64,000 bases of DNA from Gnetum montanum (GCA_015680685.1 MNCI01000569.1:404455-468454), one strand, 5' to 3'; shown: positions 9,991 through 22,269, numbered from the stretch's first letter. Notes: generated by a model not told the origin, from the letters alone. Translations and numbers: made by a program.

Positions 9991-10117
9991 CCTACTTAAA
10001 TTTAAAATAAAAAAAATTGCAAGAGCATGGTTAATAATCCTTTTGGTGGTTAAATTTCAAAAAACCTTATTAAGAGTTAATTAAGACTTGATTTCAACAT
10101 ACTCTTAGACTATGCAT
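9973..10117 (+). repeat. Dispersed repeat X, copy 1
   Basis: About 145 bp from tctctaatcctacttaaa to ctcttagactatg closely match 43,122-43,250, with scattered substitutions and small indels. No coding potential or terminal inverted repeats are visible. It may be part of a longer, older repeat family whose edges are not seen here. Confidence 0.7.
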
Positions 10118-10664
10118 AGGATATCTTCACATAAACATTATTATTATTTGATTTGATGAATGATAGGTTTCATTATGATTAGGAATCAATCTTCTTTGCA
10201 AGGTTAAAAATTCAGCCCTTCTTAACTCATTTTAGCAATTTTACCCTATAAAAAAGTTTAATAAAAAACTTTTGATGGCATAAGAAGGACATTGTTAAAA
10301 ATTTCGTATCATTAGCGAAAGATGGTTTTATTATGGTCTAAGAATAAAGAATACAATAAAAATTAGTGTACATCAATATGTTGATGCATGCACTAATTGG
10401 GCAAATACTTCTCTTTCCTGTCTTTATCATTTAACTTGCTCTTTAAGAAAATGCTTGTTTCTTCTCTAAAATCCATTGCTACAATACTTTTTATCCTTTA
10501 ATGATGTCTAAAAATTATATATTAAAATTTGTTGATAATAATTTACTAATTTATTTATTTTTATTGTAGAAATGCATTACATCAAAAGTATTAAATGATC
10601 GTAAGGTGCTTGTTTCTTAAGTCTAAGACTTAAGTTCGAGTCTAAATACAACCACTTAAAAGAA

Positions 10665-10801
10665 GTTAAGCTTTCATTCATCCATTAATCTTTGTACAAC
10701 TCTATTACCTTAATAAAAGCATCATGAAACATGTTAAGCTTTCATTCATCCATTAATCTTTGTACAACCGTATTACCTTAATAAGAGCATCATGAAACAT
10801 G
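10665..10801 (+). repeat. 68-bp tandem duplication
   Basis: Two adjacent copies (10,665-10,732 and 10,733-10,801), each starting gttaagctttcattc and ending atgaaacatg, differ at a few positions only. Confidence 0.85.
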
Positions 10802-10823
10802 TAAATGATTCAGTATCAAAATT

Positions 10824-10899
10824 TGACCAACATTATTGACGGTATAGACGCTTTCAAAAAATGACCAACATTATTGACGGTATAAACGCTTTCAAAAAA
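10824..10899 (+). repeat. 38-bp tandem duplication
   Basis: Two adjacent copies start tgaccaacattattgacgg and differ by one base (tagacg and taaacg). The near identity suggests a recent slippage event. Confidence 0.9.
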
Positions 10900-11311
10900 A
10901 CATGATGTGAAAACATTAATTTAGCGCCCGGCTTGTAGAAGTAGAAAAGTTAAATCTTAAATAGAAAAGCGTGTTGACTGGCTGATGAATACCGTAACCC
11001 AAAAGCAACGACCAGATTATTCAAAGTTTTATCCAACACTTCACGGCAGAATAGACTCTCTTCCACAAATATCTGTCGGCCTATTTTGCAGCACTCAAAA
11101 ATTGCGGCGTTTTATTTGAAAAAAAACAAATGAAAGATACTTCTTGTTCCCTAAGTTTTCGCCATAGGCGACACATCCTATCCTAGATGTTTAATAAAAA
11201 ATATTCAAAGAAACGGTCATTTGTCTACGCGGCCTGGCTGGATGTAAGAAAATTAGTCGCCCTGAGGAAACCAGCATCAAGTAAAAGCAATCAATACAAA
11301 GTATGATCCAA

Positions 11312-11655
11312 ATGGAATAAAGGAAGGACTTTCACTTAGTTTGTTGTTAACTTTCTAAGAACATTATGTGGAAGGTGTTGTTCTAGTGATATGTAAAATT
11401 GTTTTATTTTAAAAATAAAAATTAAATTTTTTTATAAAAGATTTACAAAGAATATCTTTGTCACATATACTTACAAAGTATATGTTAATCGAAATGGATT
11501 AAAGAGAGGCGTTCTACTCAAGTTGTTGCTAACTTAGTAAATACTCTAGGTTGGAGGTGTTGTTCTCAGCATATATAAAATTGCCTAATTGTAAAAAATA
11601 AAAAAAAATTCTTTATGAAAGGTTTATAAAGAGCATCTTCATCACATATTTTAAA
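11312..11655 (+). repeat. Diverged tandem duplication of about 175 bp
   Basis: Copy 1 (about 11,312-11,480) and copy 2 (about 11,491-11,655) share the order aaatgga...aaag, gttgttgctaact-type, ggaggtgttgttct, then an A/T run and a tcacatat end. They are substantially diverged, so this duplication is older than the two shorter ones. Confidence 0.7.
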
Positions 11656-14389
11656 CTTAAATTAATTATGCATGCATAACATTGCCTTATGAGGAGAGTT
11701 GATATGGTAAATTTTACTCAAACGAAATAAATAAATTATAAATCAACGAAAGTAACTGTCATATCCCACCCATATGTAATGTGCTGAAATGCTAGACATT
11801 GTCAGAAAATATAATGGTAATATTTAATGCATTTTTTATTGTACAATTGGTGCATTGATTCTTTATAGTAAATTTTGATCCATCGACGAGGAGATCTTGC
11901 TCATGGTCTACTTCTTGTATAATGCAAATGGTGAGAAATAACAATTATAAAATAATTAACCTTTGAATTAAGACCTTTTTTGATACAATTCAAGAAGGAA
12001 GGTTTCTTTTTCTCTACATTTTCCCAATGTTTTTAAGATACTATCAGTTTTACTATTTTGCAAAGTTGCTTAGGATCAAAATAAAGAATGTGCTTTTGAA
12101 TATTTTATTTTTTAAGCTCTAAAATTCTTGTATGAAATGATCCATCATCTAGAATTGTTTGCAACACCTTTTTGCAGTATTTAGTGAATTGGAATTTAGA
12201 GAGATTATGACTGTAGGCTATAAATTGGTAAATAGCATAACTTTTAAGAACATCATCTTTACTTCAAGAAAGATAATCATATTGTGCCTATCTCTTCATT
12301 TTAAATTCACCCATCACGAAAAGCTTTAGAACTTTTTCTAGTTGTTAACTAGTTGCTAGACTAGACCTGATAAAATACAATCATAAAGAATAGTTGGTTG
12401 GATAATTAACACAAGTTTAGCTATGTATTCATAATTTGGCATAGAGAATTTTTTGTATTAACAAAAAATCAAATGGATTGATGCTAAAAAATTTATAAAT
12501 AATATATGATGAAAAATTTAAGAAATATTATTTAGCATTGCATTATCAAAATCCCCTAAAGGCTTATGGACAAAATATAATTTAATGTTACAACTTTGGG
12601 CCCTTTCGTATGATTGATTGTTGGCCTCTACATTTGTAGATATCCCCACCTATAATAGATTTCTTGTACATTTATTTTTCTAATAGAAATAGGGCTTTCA
12701 TATCACTTGTGGCCTTTAAACAATGCATTGGCTCCATTTGTAATTCTAAGAGCATTTTAGACAAGGATATTTATAAGAGGAGGTTATGTCTCTCTCCTCA
12801 CTTCCTATAGCGAAATTGAGTTGCATCTGAGTTGTATCTAATTAGGGTATGTCTTAATTAATAGATTTCCCACTTAAAAATATAAGAAAATGCTTTTGTT
12901 TTTCTCCCAAGAAAACACAAGACAATGAAATCTATTAAACCAAAGCATTAACACGCGTGGAAAGGTAAACATTATGCTAATTGCATTAAAAAATTAAATT
13001 GCAACTAAAGGTAAACTTTAAACTATGTCAAATTATTACAACAAAGCAAAATAGTCTTGGTCTTTACTACTATCATGCAGTGGTATAAGACATTTGGATA
13101 AAGATTCAAGATAACTGATTTTTACCACATTGTAGGCACTTGCTCATAATTCTAAGTTGTATGGAAAAAAATTGTAAAGGCTTTGCTATGCTATTGACCA
13201 AATAGTGTCATAAATGTGGTTGGTGCACAAATTTATATAGGCATTTATTACTCTCAAGTTGGCCCTATGTCATAAATGCGGTTGGTGCATCAACGTAGTT
13301 GGCCCTATGTTAATACTCACTCATCAACATAGCCAATAGAAAGATGACTTGCTATGAATGACTAAATACTCACTCTCAAGTTAACAAAATTGGAATAAAT
13401 TTTATTACAAAATTTGGAGTTGACTTGACTTACTTGAGTGACTAGAGTACCACATTATAAAAACTTATCTAAGTAACTTTTTACAAATTAGCAAATGAAA
13501 AAATTTGAACACATTATCCTTACAAAAATGTGAAGATTATAACAAAAAGCTAGGACATATGCTTTATGAAATTGAAATTGAAATTGAAGCTTTATTATGT
13601 CTAAAGACCCATAGTATATATTGGACAAATATTACATTTTCGTAAAAAATAAAGATAGCCACTACAAATTGACCAAGCACCAATGGGAGTAGTAAAAACA
13701 AATCATACAAGTTTTTTGCTATAACATTACAATGCTATCTCAAATGGATAGTTACAACAAAAAAAGAAGCACATGCAACTCATTTTCAAGGGCTCTTAAC
13801 TTGACCAATTTACAAACGCGCTCTTCTCTAAGAAGTTAAATCTATCTTCCACTTTCAATTCTAAGATTATGTGAATTGTAGTTGATAAAGTCAATTTTTG
13901 TTATAATACGATATTGTATCTATAGTATAGTAGCAACGATGTTGTAGATACGATGTTGTGGTACATGCTACGTCATCATTGATACAATGTCTCAGGACGT
14001 GTGCAACCCTCTAAACACTAGCACTTGGGCACATAATTCAAAATTTTTCATTCCATCCTTAGCTAGACTCTTGCAGTTTTTTTTATAGTTTTAGTAATAG
14101 AGTGAATGCTTGCAGTGTGGTGTTTAGCAGTTGTACGAAATCTTTATTTAAGTGAAGTGTACTTGGGCACAGTTCATGACCAAAAATAAAGATCAAGATT
14201 GCTTCTCATTGTTGTAGCATCCACTTAGTTTACTTGTTTTACTTTAATTTTCCTGCTTTTATAGTTAATCATTTACATTTCCAAGTACTTTACTTTAGTT
14301 GTTCATTAGTAAAGAGGAATGAGTACAATTGGTTTTAAGCATTTAAGTGTAATCATTTGGTAATCCCAGTAGTGTTATTACCTGGTTTT

Positions 14390-14937
14390 CCTAGTAGCAT
14401 AACACTTGGTAACCCAGTAATGATTACGTGAGCCCAAGACATGTACGGTAAGCTAAGACCGAATGCTCAATGCTCTAGGCTACTGTAGATTTCCATTACA
14501 GTCATTACTTAGATTTAGATTTCTATTCTCAATTTTCATTATGCTTGTAACTAGGTGTATTAAGGTCCTAACAACATCAGTTAACATACAACTCACTGTG
14601 AGTTATACCTTAATCTTCACTAACTTCAAGTGGGAAGGCAACAATCATTAACTTTGATGAGTGGCGAGGTACCCCNTAATGATTGTTGCCTTCCCACTTG
14701 AAGTTAGTGAAGATTAAGGTATAACTCACAGTGAGTTGTATGTTAACTGATGTTGTTAGGACCTTAATACACCTAGTTACAAGCATAATGAAAATTGAGA
14801 ATAGAAATCTAAATCTAAGTAATGACTGTAATGGAAATCTACAGTAGCCTAGAGCATTGAGCATTCGGTCTTAGCTTACCGTACATGTCTTGGGCTCACG
14901 TAATCATTACTGGGTTACCAAGTGTTATGCTACTAGG
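14390..14937. repeat. Perfect 261-bp inverted duplication around a single N
   Basis: 14,390-14,650 and 14,677-14,937 are exact reverse complements over 261 bp, separated by 26 bases that include N at 14,676; a second N follows at 14,938. The first arm is genuine R3 LTR. The second replaces the middle of S2. Exact identity in DNA where every true repeat is diverged, plus the Ns at both edges, points to an assembly or gap-filling error. Confidence 0.9.
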
Positions 14938-15387
14938 NGAGACTAATCGCGATGAGCAACCGATTCCTTAACTAGCCATACACACCCGTAGATGCTTGTA
15001 GTCAAGTCGTACTCACACTGCCCTATGAAAGCAATAAATAACAAATAAATAAACTAAGTGAATGATGCAATGATGAAGTAATCTCGATCTTTATTGCCGG
15101 TCATGTGTGTGTCCAAGTACGGCACACTCGAATAAAGATACCATACAATTACATTCACCACACTGCAGGCAGACACAGGAAAAATTCTAACTCTGGAGGG
15201 ATCAAACTGCCAGAGCTTCGCTACTCTAAAACTAGGATCCCCAAACAAGGGAGAGCCACCTCTTATTTATAGACATGGCGGCGGACTGCAATATCGCGTA
15301 CACGATATCGTAGGGAAGGACGCAATATCGCGTATGTGATATCGTGGGGGATGCGATATCGCGGCTTGTGCGAACCGCGTCTCATCA
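14655..15387 (-). repeat. S2: solo LTR of the GCGATATCGC family in the R3 5' LTR
   Basis: The minus-strand LTR has ends tgatgagtggcgaggtacccc (left) and gcgtctcatca (right). It is flanked by a perfect 5-bp target duplication AACTT (14,650-14,654 and 15,388-15,392), which fixes its limits. It carries a TATA box (15,264-15,272, minus) and the palindrome array. The segment between the two Ns (14,677-14,937) is not its own sequence but an inverted copy of the neighbouring R3 LTR, so part of S2 is missing from the assembly. Confidence 0.85.
15288..15375. promoter_or_regulatory. GATATCGC palindrome array in the S2 U3
   Basis: The array contains caatatcgcgtacacgatatcg, split here as caatatcgcg then tacacgatatcg, plus gcaatatcgcgtatgtgatatcg-type and gcgatatcgc copies. 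Most differ from GCGATATCGC by C-to-T or G-to-A at CpG. It sits beside the S2 TATA box, as in R2. Confidence 0.6.
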
Positions 15388-15502
15388 AACTTAATATTAA
15401 ACCTTAGCATAATAAGATTGTCCATTCATGGATTACAATTTGGTTGCTCATGAGCACTTGTGACTTGTATGATATAGTGTTGGATGTTCCACCACTCATC
15501 AT

Positions 15503-15520
15503 TGGCGTCGTTGCTAGGGA
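15503..15520 (+). other. R3 primer-binding site, tRNA-Asp type
   Basis: TGGCGTCGTTGCTAGGGA follows the LTR end after one base. It differs at three positions from the tRNA-Asp complement. Confidence 0.8.
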
Positions 15521-15644
15521 TGTGTCAATGTGTGCTAGGTAATTGATCTTACAAAGTTCATTGTATTAAGAACCATAAAGTTAATCTTTCTAATTTTTAA
15601 ATAATTATAATAACACATACTTAACTAACCATCACACTTATAAC

Positions 15645-16406
15645 ATGGCTTCAACTAAGAAAAAACTATCACCTACCAAAGAAATATAGAGGGGCAATGA
15701 TAGAACAAATAATGATGAAGACTAGAGTATGCCTATGCAAGCAAGAATCTCATATGCTCACAATGATCCTTACTATCTTGATTTCACATTCATCTTCCTC
15801 CAAGATGGGCAAATAAGATGGAGAGACCTACAAGGCAACATTGTGTTGCCTTCAAAGCATTTAGCACCCATCATGCTTCAAACAGCTCTAAGGAGAATGA
15901 ATCTGAATCATGTGCAAGAAGGGTATCATATGACTAAACACATGATAAGACCCTATCAACCCATAGAGGCACAATTGTAGAGAGAAGTTGCTATGGAAAC
16001 CAAACATGAGCATAATAAGGGAAAGCAAGTTAAATCTCCTATTGTCCTAGAGGAACTTAATGGTGATGTCTTTATAGTAGAGAAACTCCACTATGATCTT
16101 GAAGTCCATTCCCAAACACCTATCATTCAGCTAGAAGAACCTATCAAGGTGCAAGTACATTTAGCCCTAGAAAAGACACCAAGAAGAGAAGCAAAAGACT
16201 CTAAGTACAAAAAGGACTCAATGTCAAGAGTTCTTGCTAGATCACAAAGAGATGAACTCCAGAGTCATTCAAGAAGAACTAGCTAACATCATTCTCCCAC
16301 TACTTCATCTTCATCCTCACGATTGTCGATGGACTCTAACTAAAGGAAACAAAGGTACAAAGATAATGACAAGGATAGACATTGGACTCATGATAGACAT
16401 GACTAT
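15645..16406 (+). pseudogene. R3 gag, 5' part
   Basis: Starts ATGGCTTCAACTAAG. The conserved N-terminal segment is intact here: YAHNDPYYLDFTFIFLQDGQ, RWRDLQGNIVLP, then a charged linker (EELNGDVFIVEKLHYDLEVH). Stops lie at about 15,688, 15,723 and 15,978. The gene is cut at 16,406 by R4 and resumes at 28,772. R3 keeps Gln (CAA) where R2, R4 and R6 have a TAG in the FTFI-LH-D segment. Confidence 0.75.
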
Positions 16407-17245
16407 TGATGAGTTGCAGTTTTGTTGGTTGCATTGATGAGGCCCTATTGACGTAGTATCTATATTTGTCTATAAATACACTCTCACGAGCCACATTTAT
16501 GGCAATCGAGATTTGGTTGCAGCAAAGCTCTTACAATTTGTCCATTTGAAAGTTAGAATTTTTCTCTCAAGTGCCCACAGAGGAGTCATTGAGTGTACAG
16601 ATCTTTATTCGAGCATTGTTGTACCTAAGCACAACAATGTGTGTGGCAATAAAGATGAGCTTTTTGATAAACCTTGTAGCACTTTGTATAGATTAAATAT
16701 TTTATTTATACATTTAATGTTTTCAATTATTTATTAAATATTTTCCAGTAATTAAGTTAATGAAGCAATTAAGCAAGATAGATCAAACACATAAGTACGA
16801 TCACTTCAAGTGTAACACATATTCACTTGGTAATCCTAGCAGTGTTATTGCTTGGTACGCCCAGTAGCGTAGTGCTTGGTAACCCAGCAGTGAATACGTG
16901 GGTTGAGGATGTGTGCAGAAAGTGAGATCGAATGCTTATGTTAGGACTAGTTAGATATTGGTTAATTAGTTAAAGTAAATTAGTTAATCCAATTAATATT
17001 ATCTTCCTTTGAACACCAAACCATAAAATATAAAATGATAAAAATCAGATACCTCAATTACACTTAACCATACCAGTGTACTTCACAAGTGTAACTGGGA
17101 AGACAAAAATTAACCTTAAGGCAAAGATTCACTACCTAGAAAACCAGTGCACCAAAAAAAATAAAGTCCATAGAATTCAACCAAATTTCATGTGAATGCT
17201 CTATGATTCGTATGGTTGGGTGTAGGGGTACCTTGCGACTCATCA
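16407..17245 (+). repeat. R4 5' LTR
   Basis: Starts TGATGAGTTGCAG and ends GCGACTCATCA. It has a TATA box (TATAAATA, 16,471-16,478) but no GCGATATCGC array, which sets it apart from R2, S1, S2 and R9. The U5 end (GGTTGGGTGTAGGGGTACC) is shared with the other families. It aligns along its length with the LTR at 27,932 with many substitutions, so the insertion is old. Confidence 0.92.
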
Positions 17246-17246
17246 T

Positions 17247-17265
17247 TGGCATGAGTTCTAGGGAC
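17247..17265 (+). other. R4 primer-binding site, degraded
   Basis: TGGCATGAGTTCTAGGGAC occupies the PBS position. Only about two thirds of it matches the tRNA-Asp complement, in keeping with an inactive copy. Confidence 0.6.
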
Positions 17266-17397
17266 TTTGTTTGTTGAAGCATGCACTATCTAGGATTAGT
17301 GAATATTATTCATATCGTTGGACAAAATCAAGGTCAACATCACTCTCATTGACGTATAAACTACTAAGCACACTAATAATTTTATTCATTTTGTAGA

Positions 17398-19810
17398 ATG
17401 TCTTCTTCTTCCTACAAACGCGAAGATGTCAAATCACCAGCCCCACAGGAGTGCAAAGTGGTATATACTCATCCAGATGAGTATGTGCTAGACTTCACCT
17501 TCATCCTACATTAGGATGAATAGTTGTGATGGCGTGATATGGAGGGCAACATTGTCTTGCCGCCCAATCGATCTGTACCTAGGATGTTGCTTAAAACTTT
17601 TAAGAAGTTGGGCATCTTAGATCTTTATGAAGAATATGTTGTGGATGGTTATGATACTTGGGATTATCATTCCATTGAAACATAGCATAAGCGAGATTAA
17701 CACCAGGAGAAGTTCCATGAGTTTACAAAGGGGAAACACTTTAGTAATCCCTTATTCCTACTAAACCAAGATGACAATGAGGATCCTCCTCTTGAAGATT
17801 TTTAACATGAAGATTCTCCATCCCTTGTTGTTAATAGTGAGGGTGTGACCTTGAACCTGCTTCAGGAAAAAGTGACAGCCAAGGTAGGGACTTGGGCAAA
17901 CATCACAATAGTAAAGGATCTAGGGATGATGGTCATAATGAGCAAAAAAGTGGTGGTGAACACTGTGGTGGCAGTGGTAATCCACCTTCCTCTCCATCCT
18001 CTTCATCCGATTCTGAACATTCCTCTTCATCTTCTGGTTCTCATAAAAGCCACCATTGAAATGATTGTGATGAAGGTGATCAACAAGACAATAATGACCA
18101 TGAAGGCCACTAGAATTGAAGGGGTGGTCGAAACCATCATCAGCGTCATCAACACAATGATGATGATGAACCTCTATTAGTGACTCAAAGTATGCTCAAC
18201 ATTGCAGAGGCAATTAGAATTCCAACTAGGCATATGAAAGATAGTAGGATCAAGTGCTTAGACATGAATAATATCCCAAGGTTTGAGGAGGGATACAACT
18301 CTGATCCACAAACACATCTACAAGCTTTCCATGATGCCTGTGCCTTACAAAACATTGAAAATGAATGGTAGAAACTTAAGCTCTTCCCTACGATACTCAT
18401 AAAGGAAGCTAAAAGCTGGTATTGGTCTTTGGAGTTGAAATCTATTTGTCGATGGAGTACCATGTTAGAGCTATTTAATGACAAATACCAAATGTACTCT
18501 AGAGTGTCTAATCTAAGAAGGAAAATTCAAGGCTAGAAACAGGGAACATATGAACCCTTGGATGCTACCATGGGTAGATACTATTTACTCTTACATTGAT
18601 ACCTTGGCCATGGTTATTCTCAAAGGAAACAACTTTGCCACATCATAGATGGGCTTAGAGCAAAAACTAGAAGAACTCTTGGGGAGTGTGCCCAAGGAAG
18701 ATTGTATAAACTAAGAGCTCATCAAATCTAAAGGCTAATTGAGCAGGAAGAAAAAAAAGAAGGTGAGCTATGAAAAAAGGAAAGTGTAGAAGAGTATAAT
18801 AGGAACCATTCCAGCAGAAAATAGGAGGTCCGATTTTATGACGAGGAGGAGTCACCACTTGATGAAGTGATGAATAGGAAAACCTTGCCCATCCAAAAAT
18901 CTATTTTTGATATTTTGGCAAAGCTTGATAAATTATGGGACTCTTTGGATGAGAAATTTCAAACTACTATGAATATTTCTAAAGAATCTAAAGAGAAAAA
19001 TAGTGATCGTAACCACATGAGGCAAAAAGAAGCTAAATGTGCCTGTCAAAGAGGTAAGGGCAAAGTTGCTGCTGTAGAGGAAGTTATGGAAATTGACTCT
19101 AATCATAAAACCAATTGTGACATTTGTCAATAAAAACATCCAAAGGTTGTTGCCCTATGATGTCACACTTATAAGAGTCTAGGGCATATGGATTAAATCT
19201 TTGACTAGCACATAGGCAAGCACCTAGACGATTGTCTTATCCTCAAAGCAATTCAAGGTAGTTTCATCAAAAACAATAAGCTCACTACCCAAGTGGAGCT
19301 CCTCCACAACCTTATGAACAATACCAACAATGGTACCAACCACATTCGTGGGAAATGCCATGGCCAAGGTAGCAGTGCCGTTATAGGCAACTAGATCCAT
19401 ACGGGTACTATGTTCAGCAACCCATATCACCAAGAAGTTTTTCAAGTCATATGTCATTTTAGCATCTCTATCACCCTCTAGAGTACCACCAAACACATTC
19501 ACCATCTTCTTGAGGGGAGAACCCATATCCATGCCACCCTCTGCATCCATTTGCACACACACCTCCACCTTCACCCTAGTTATCTCTTACTCCATCCATG
19601 AAGGGTGAGGTTCCTCCATAGCCACAACAACAAAATGCTACGAAGGTTGTACATTCACAAATAGCTTTCTAGCCATGTGGTTTGGACAATTGATCTAGAA
19701 AAAGATCCTTCTTCTGACCCAGCAATCCTCTTCAACCCTCACAATCTAGTCCGACTGATCATTCTACATCTCCAATACCCTCATCCTCTGCATCAAATAC
19801 CTTCAAGTGC
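17398..19810 (+). pseudogene. R4 gag
   Basis: Starts ATGTCTTCTTC. The N-terminal segment (YVLDFTFILH, WRDMEGNIVLPP) is followed by a His/Ser linker, then the capsid-like core at 18,180-18,740: TRHMKDSRIKCLDMNNIPRF, LQAFHDACALQNIENEW, FPTILIKEAKSWYWSLE, RWSTMLELFNDKYQMYSRV. The knuckle NCDICQ-stop-KH lies at 19,107-19,145, with a frameshift in the HPKGCCP part. The C-terminal part is Gln/Pro/Tyr-rich (YPSGAPPQPYEQYQQWYQP, 19,275-19,340). Stops include TAG at 18,369-18,371 after Trp, shared with R2, R3 and R6. The whole region is a pseudogene of a particle-forming protein. Confidence 0.8.
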
Positions 19811-19814
19811 CCTT

Positions 19815-20500
19815 CAAACCACATGCCACCTCAAATATGCCCTATAATGCTAACTCATGCTATTTTTGACTTGATCAAAGCTGTCAATCTTCCCATGAAA
19901 AGATCTGACCAAGGAAGTATTTACCTACAAATCATTGGACATGAGCCATGTAAGGCTCTTCTTGACTCTAGTTCCAGATTTAATCTCATCTCCCATGACA
20001 TGTACAAGGCTTGGAACCTACGACCTCTCAAGAAGAGCAACATCCATCTAGAATTGGTAGATCAGTCGCTTACTATCCCTTTGGGATTAGTAGAGGACAT
20101 TGTGACCACAGTTTGTGGGTAGTCCTATCTTAATGATTTTTTGCTGATCAAGGTTAAAAATTGCAAAAGTGACTTTCCCATCATTATGGAAAGAGCATGG
20201 TTAAGCATGGTCGATGCACATATGGGCATAAGGGATCTCTGTCTAGAAATATTCAAAGAAAATGAATTGGACAAGATAGATAAGAAGTGTATTCCATGCA
20301 TTACATACAGTGATAATGGATGTAATTATGTGCAAAAGATTTGGTCTATCAAAAGTACATACATTAAAGCATGCAATCAATGTGCACAAGAAATCAATAT
20401 TCAAATATGTCTATATGCAGTAGCCACAAAACAAGAGGGCACCTAGTAGCTGATAGTTGACTCAAATAGCAGCATGATATGCATGGAACCAACTGAGAAC
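19815..20500 (+). pseudogene. R4 aspartic protease region
   Basis: Open frame 19,823-20,122 continues, after a stop at 20,121, as 20,141-20,446. It shows YLQIIGHEPCKALLDSSSRF then NLISHDMY: the retropepsin active-site loop, with the usual DSG changed to DSS. It is followed by LELVDQSLTIPLGLVEDI, a WSYLNDFLLIKV-like strand after the stop, and FPIIMERAWLS, the retropepsin [ILV]-[IL]-G-R-x-W-L motif with E for G. The tail (CITYSDNGCNYVQKIW, ATKQEGT) is shared with R6 and R8. The enzyme would have cleaved the Gag-Pol polyprotein. Confidence 0.8.
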
Positions 20501-20799
20501 CTAACATGTGCTTATGTTGAAGGCATGGATAAGCTTGAAGAACTTCATTCCCAACTCTCTAATGATAAAGATGATGATACTTGTTGGGGAGAGTTGGAAA
20601 TCCCTGATAACTTCAAGTAAAAGCCTCTAGAGCTAAAACATTTACTGGCTAGTATGGAATATGCATTTTTAAACAATGGTAAATTGGTCATAATTAATGC
20701 CAAACTTGCTCCTAAACAAAAAAAGTTGCTAAAAGTGGTTAACAAATAGCCAACAACTTTTGCTTAGTCATATCGTGAGCTAACATGAATCAATCTGAG

Positions 20800-21480
20800 G
20801 ATATGCCAACATCACATTTACACCGACCCAACCATGAGGCCTAGGAGGCAACTGCAAAGGTGGTTGAACCCCAAATTGAAGTAGATCGTCAAGGATGAAA
20901 TTGAAAAACTCCTCAAGGTGGGGTTCATCTATCCCATCCCAGTTAGTGAGTGGGTTAGCCCATTCATAATTGTACCAAAGAAGGATGGAAAATGGTGGAT
21001 CTACATCAATTTTAGGCTATTGAATATGGTAACATTTAAAGATCATTTTCCATTGCCATTTTTGGATCAAGTGTTGGCTACTATATCTAGGAATTATTAT
21101 TATAGCTTTTTGGATGGTTATAATGGCTATAACCAAATTCAAATTGCACCAAAAGATCAAGCCAAAAACAACATTCATGAGTCCCTGGGGGACTTTTGCA
21201 TATTGTAAGATGCCATTTGGTTTGTGTAAGGCTCCTACAATGTTTCAAAGCATGGTCCTTAGTATTTTTCAACAATAGACTGGTAGTGGTGTAGAAGTCC
21301 TTGTGGATGACTTTTCCACCTATGGAGCTATATTTGAGCAAGCCTTGGACTGACTTGAGCAAGTACTAAAAAGATATGTTGAAAAAAAATTTTGGCTTAA
21401 TTAGCAAAAGAGCCATCTCATGGTCTAAGAAGGCATTGTGCTAGGGCACCGAATTTCACAAAAAGGGCTTGAGGTAAACC
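20800..21480 (+). pseudogene. R4 reverse transcriptase
   Basis: The motifs run in order: VKDEIEKLLKVGFIYPIPVS, EWVSPFIIVPKKDGKWWIYI, NFRLLNMVTFKDHFPLPFLD, SFLDGYNGYNQIQIAPKDQ, then after a frameshift near 21,195 CKMPFGLCKAP, VEVLVDDFSTYG (catalytic DD at about 21,304-21,312), GIVLGHRISQKGLEV. This matches the Athila-type gypsy RT. Several stops (21,285, 21,351, 21,400) make it inactive. Upstream, 20,510-20,800 encodes a linker containing GELEIPDNF and LLASMEYAFLN. Confidence 0.88.
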
Positions 21481-21519
21481 TAAAAAACATAAGGGTCATC
21501 CAAGGAATAACACACCAAC

Positions 21520-22110
21520 CAAAGATAGTTAAAGATGTTTGGTCATTTCTTGGACACACTGGCTACTATTGATGATTCATAGAGAATTTATCTAAGATTG
21601 TAAAGTCGTTGGTAGAACTTACCAAGAAAGATGCATCTTTCATTTGGACCAAGGAATGTGAACATGCATTCCAACAGTTAAAAGAGAAACTCATAGAAAC
21701 ACCAATCCTATGAGCACTAGATTGGTCCAGACCCTTCCACATTATGATGGATGCATCTAACTACACCTTGGGAGCAATGCTCATGTAGATGGATGATAAG
21801 AAATGCCCATACTATATCCACTACATGAGTCAAAGCATTGTGGGAGTAAGTTAAATTACACCACCACAAAAAAAGAATTAATGGCTGTGGTGTACGCTCT
21901 AAAAAAGTCTAGGTAGTATGTGCTTGGCTACAAAGTATTTGTGCACATGGACCACAATGCAATCCACTTCCTCATGAACAATCCAATGGTAAGCACTTGT
22001 GTCATATGGTGGCTCATGATCTTGCAGGAATTTGATCTCACAATGGTAGATTAAAAAGGGACTGAGAATGTGGTCATTGACCATCTCTCTCACTTAAGAT
22101 GGGATAATAA
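21520..22110 (+). pseudogene. R4 RNase H and connection domain
   Basis: [14 protein letters not shown], then FIENLSKIVKSLVELTKKDA, FIWTKECEHAFQQLKEKL and, at about 21,735-21,780, HIMMDASNYTLGAML: the RNase H start with its catalytic Asp intact, unlike R1. The remainder (YALKKSRXYVLGYKVFVHMD-type sequence, then a FDLTMVD-like segment) is scattered over frames. It would remove the RNA strand during reverse transcription. Confidence 0.8.
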
Positions 22111-22269
22111 AGAGAAGAGCTTACTCTTTGTTTACTTTCTAGACAAACTCCTCTTTACAAGAGCAACAAATGAACAAAAACTCACAGAAACAACATGGCA
22201 TAATGTCATTCTTATTTTCTCACTTAGAAGATGCCATGAGATCTTGACTTTAGAAGCAATAATTTCTTC

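Larger units (their letters stand above)
10118..13882. other. AT-rich intergenic stretch with local duplications
   Basis: I see no supported gene. The stretch is AT-rich apart from 10,920-11,260, which has more GC and no open frame. It contains three local tandem duplications (listed separately) and runs such as gaaattgaaattgaaattgaa near 13,570. It is the longest piece of the window with no LTR-element signal. Confidence 0.5.
13883..15501 (+). repeat. R3 5' LTR, interrupted by S2
   Basis: Left part is 13,883-14,654 and right part 15,388-15,501; they join cleanly once S2 and one copy of the AACTT duplication are removed. U3 has degraded palindromes (tacgatattgta, gatacgatgttg). R/U5 has aataaagatcaagattgc near 14,185 and the CTAGTAGC/GGTAACCCAG string. 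It ends CCACTCATCA and is followed by a PBS. It is clearly diverged from the 3' LTR, so the insertion is old. Confidence 0.85.

Noticed and set aside
10590-10665. tRNA-derived SINE-like sequence with a box B match (GTTCGAGTC)
   Set aside because: Only the B box fits. No convincing A box, tRNA fold, poly-A tail or second copy was found, so it is left unannotated.
14463-14864. Identical 62-residue start on both strands, apparently a conserved duplicated gene
   Set aside because: It results from the perfect inverted copy around N 14,676 and lies in LTR sequence.
19224-19574. 116-codon minus-strand frame in R4
   Set aside because: The plus strand here encodes the Gln/Pro/Tyr-rich tail of gag; the minus frame is open because that composition avoids stops in reverse.
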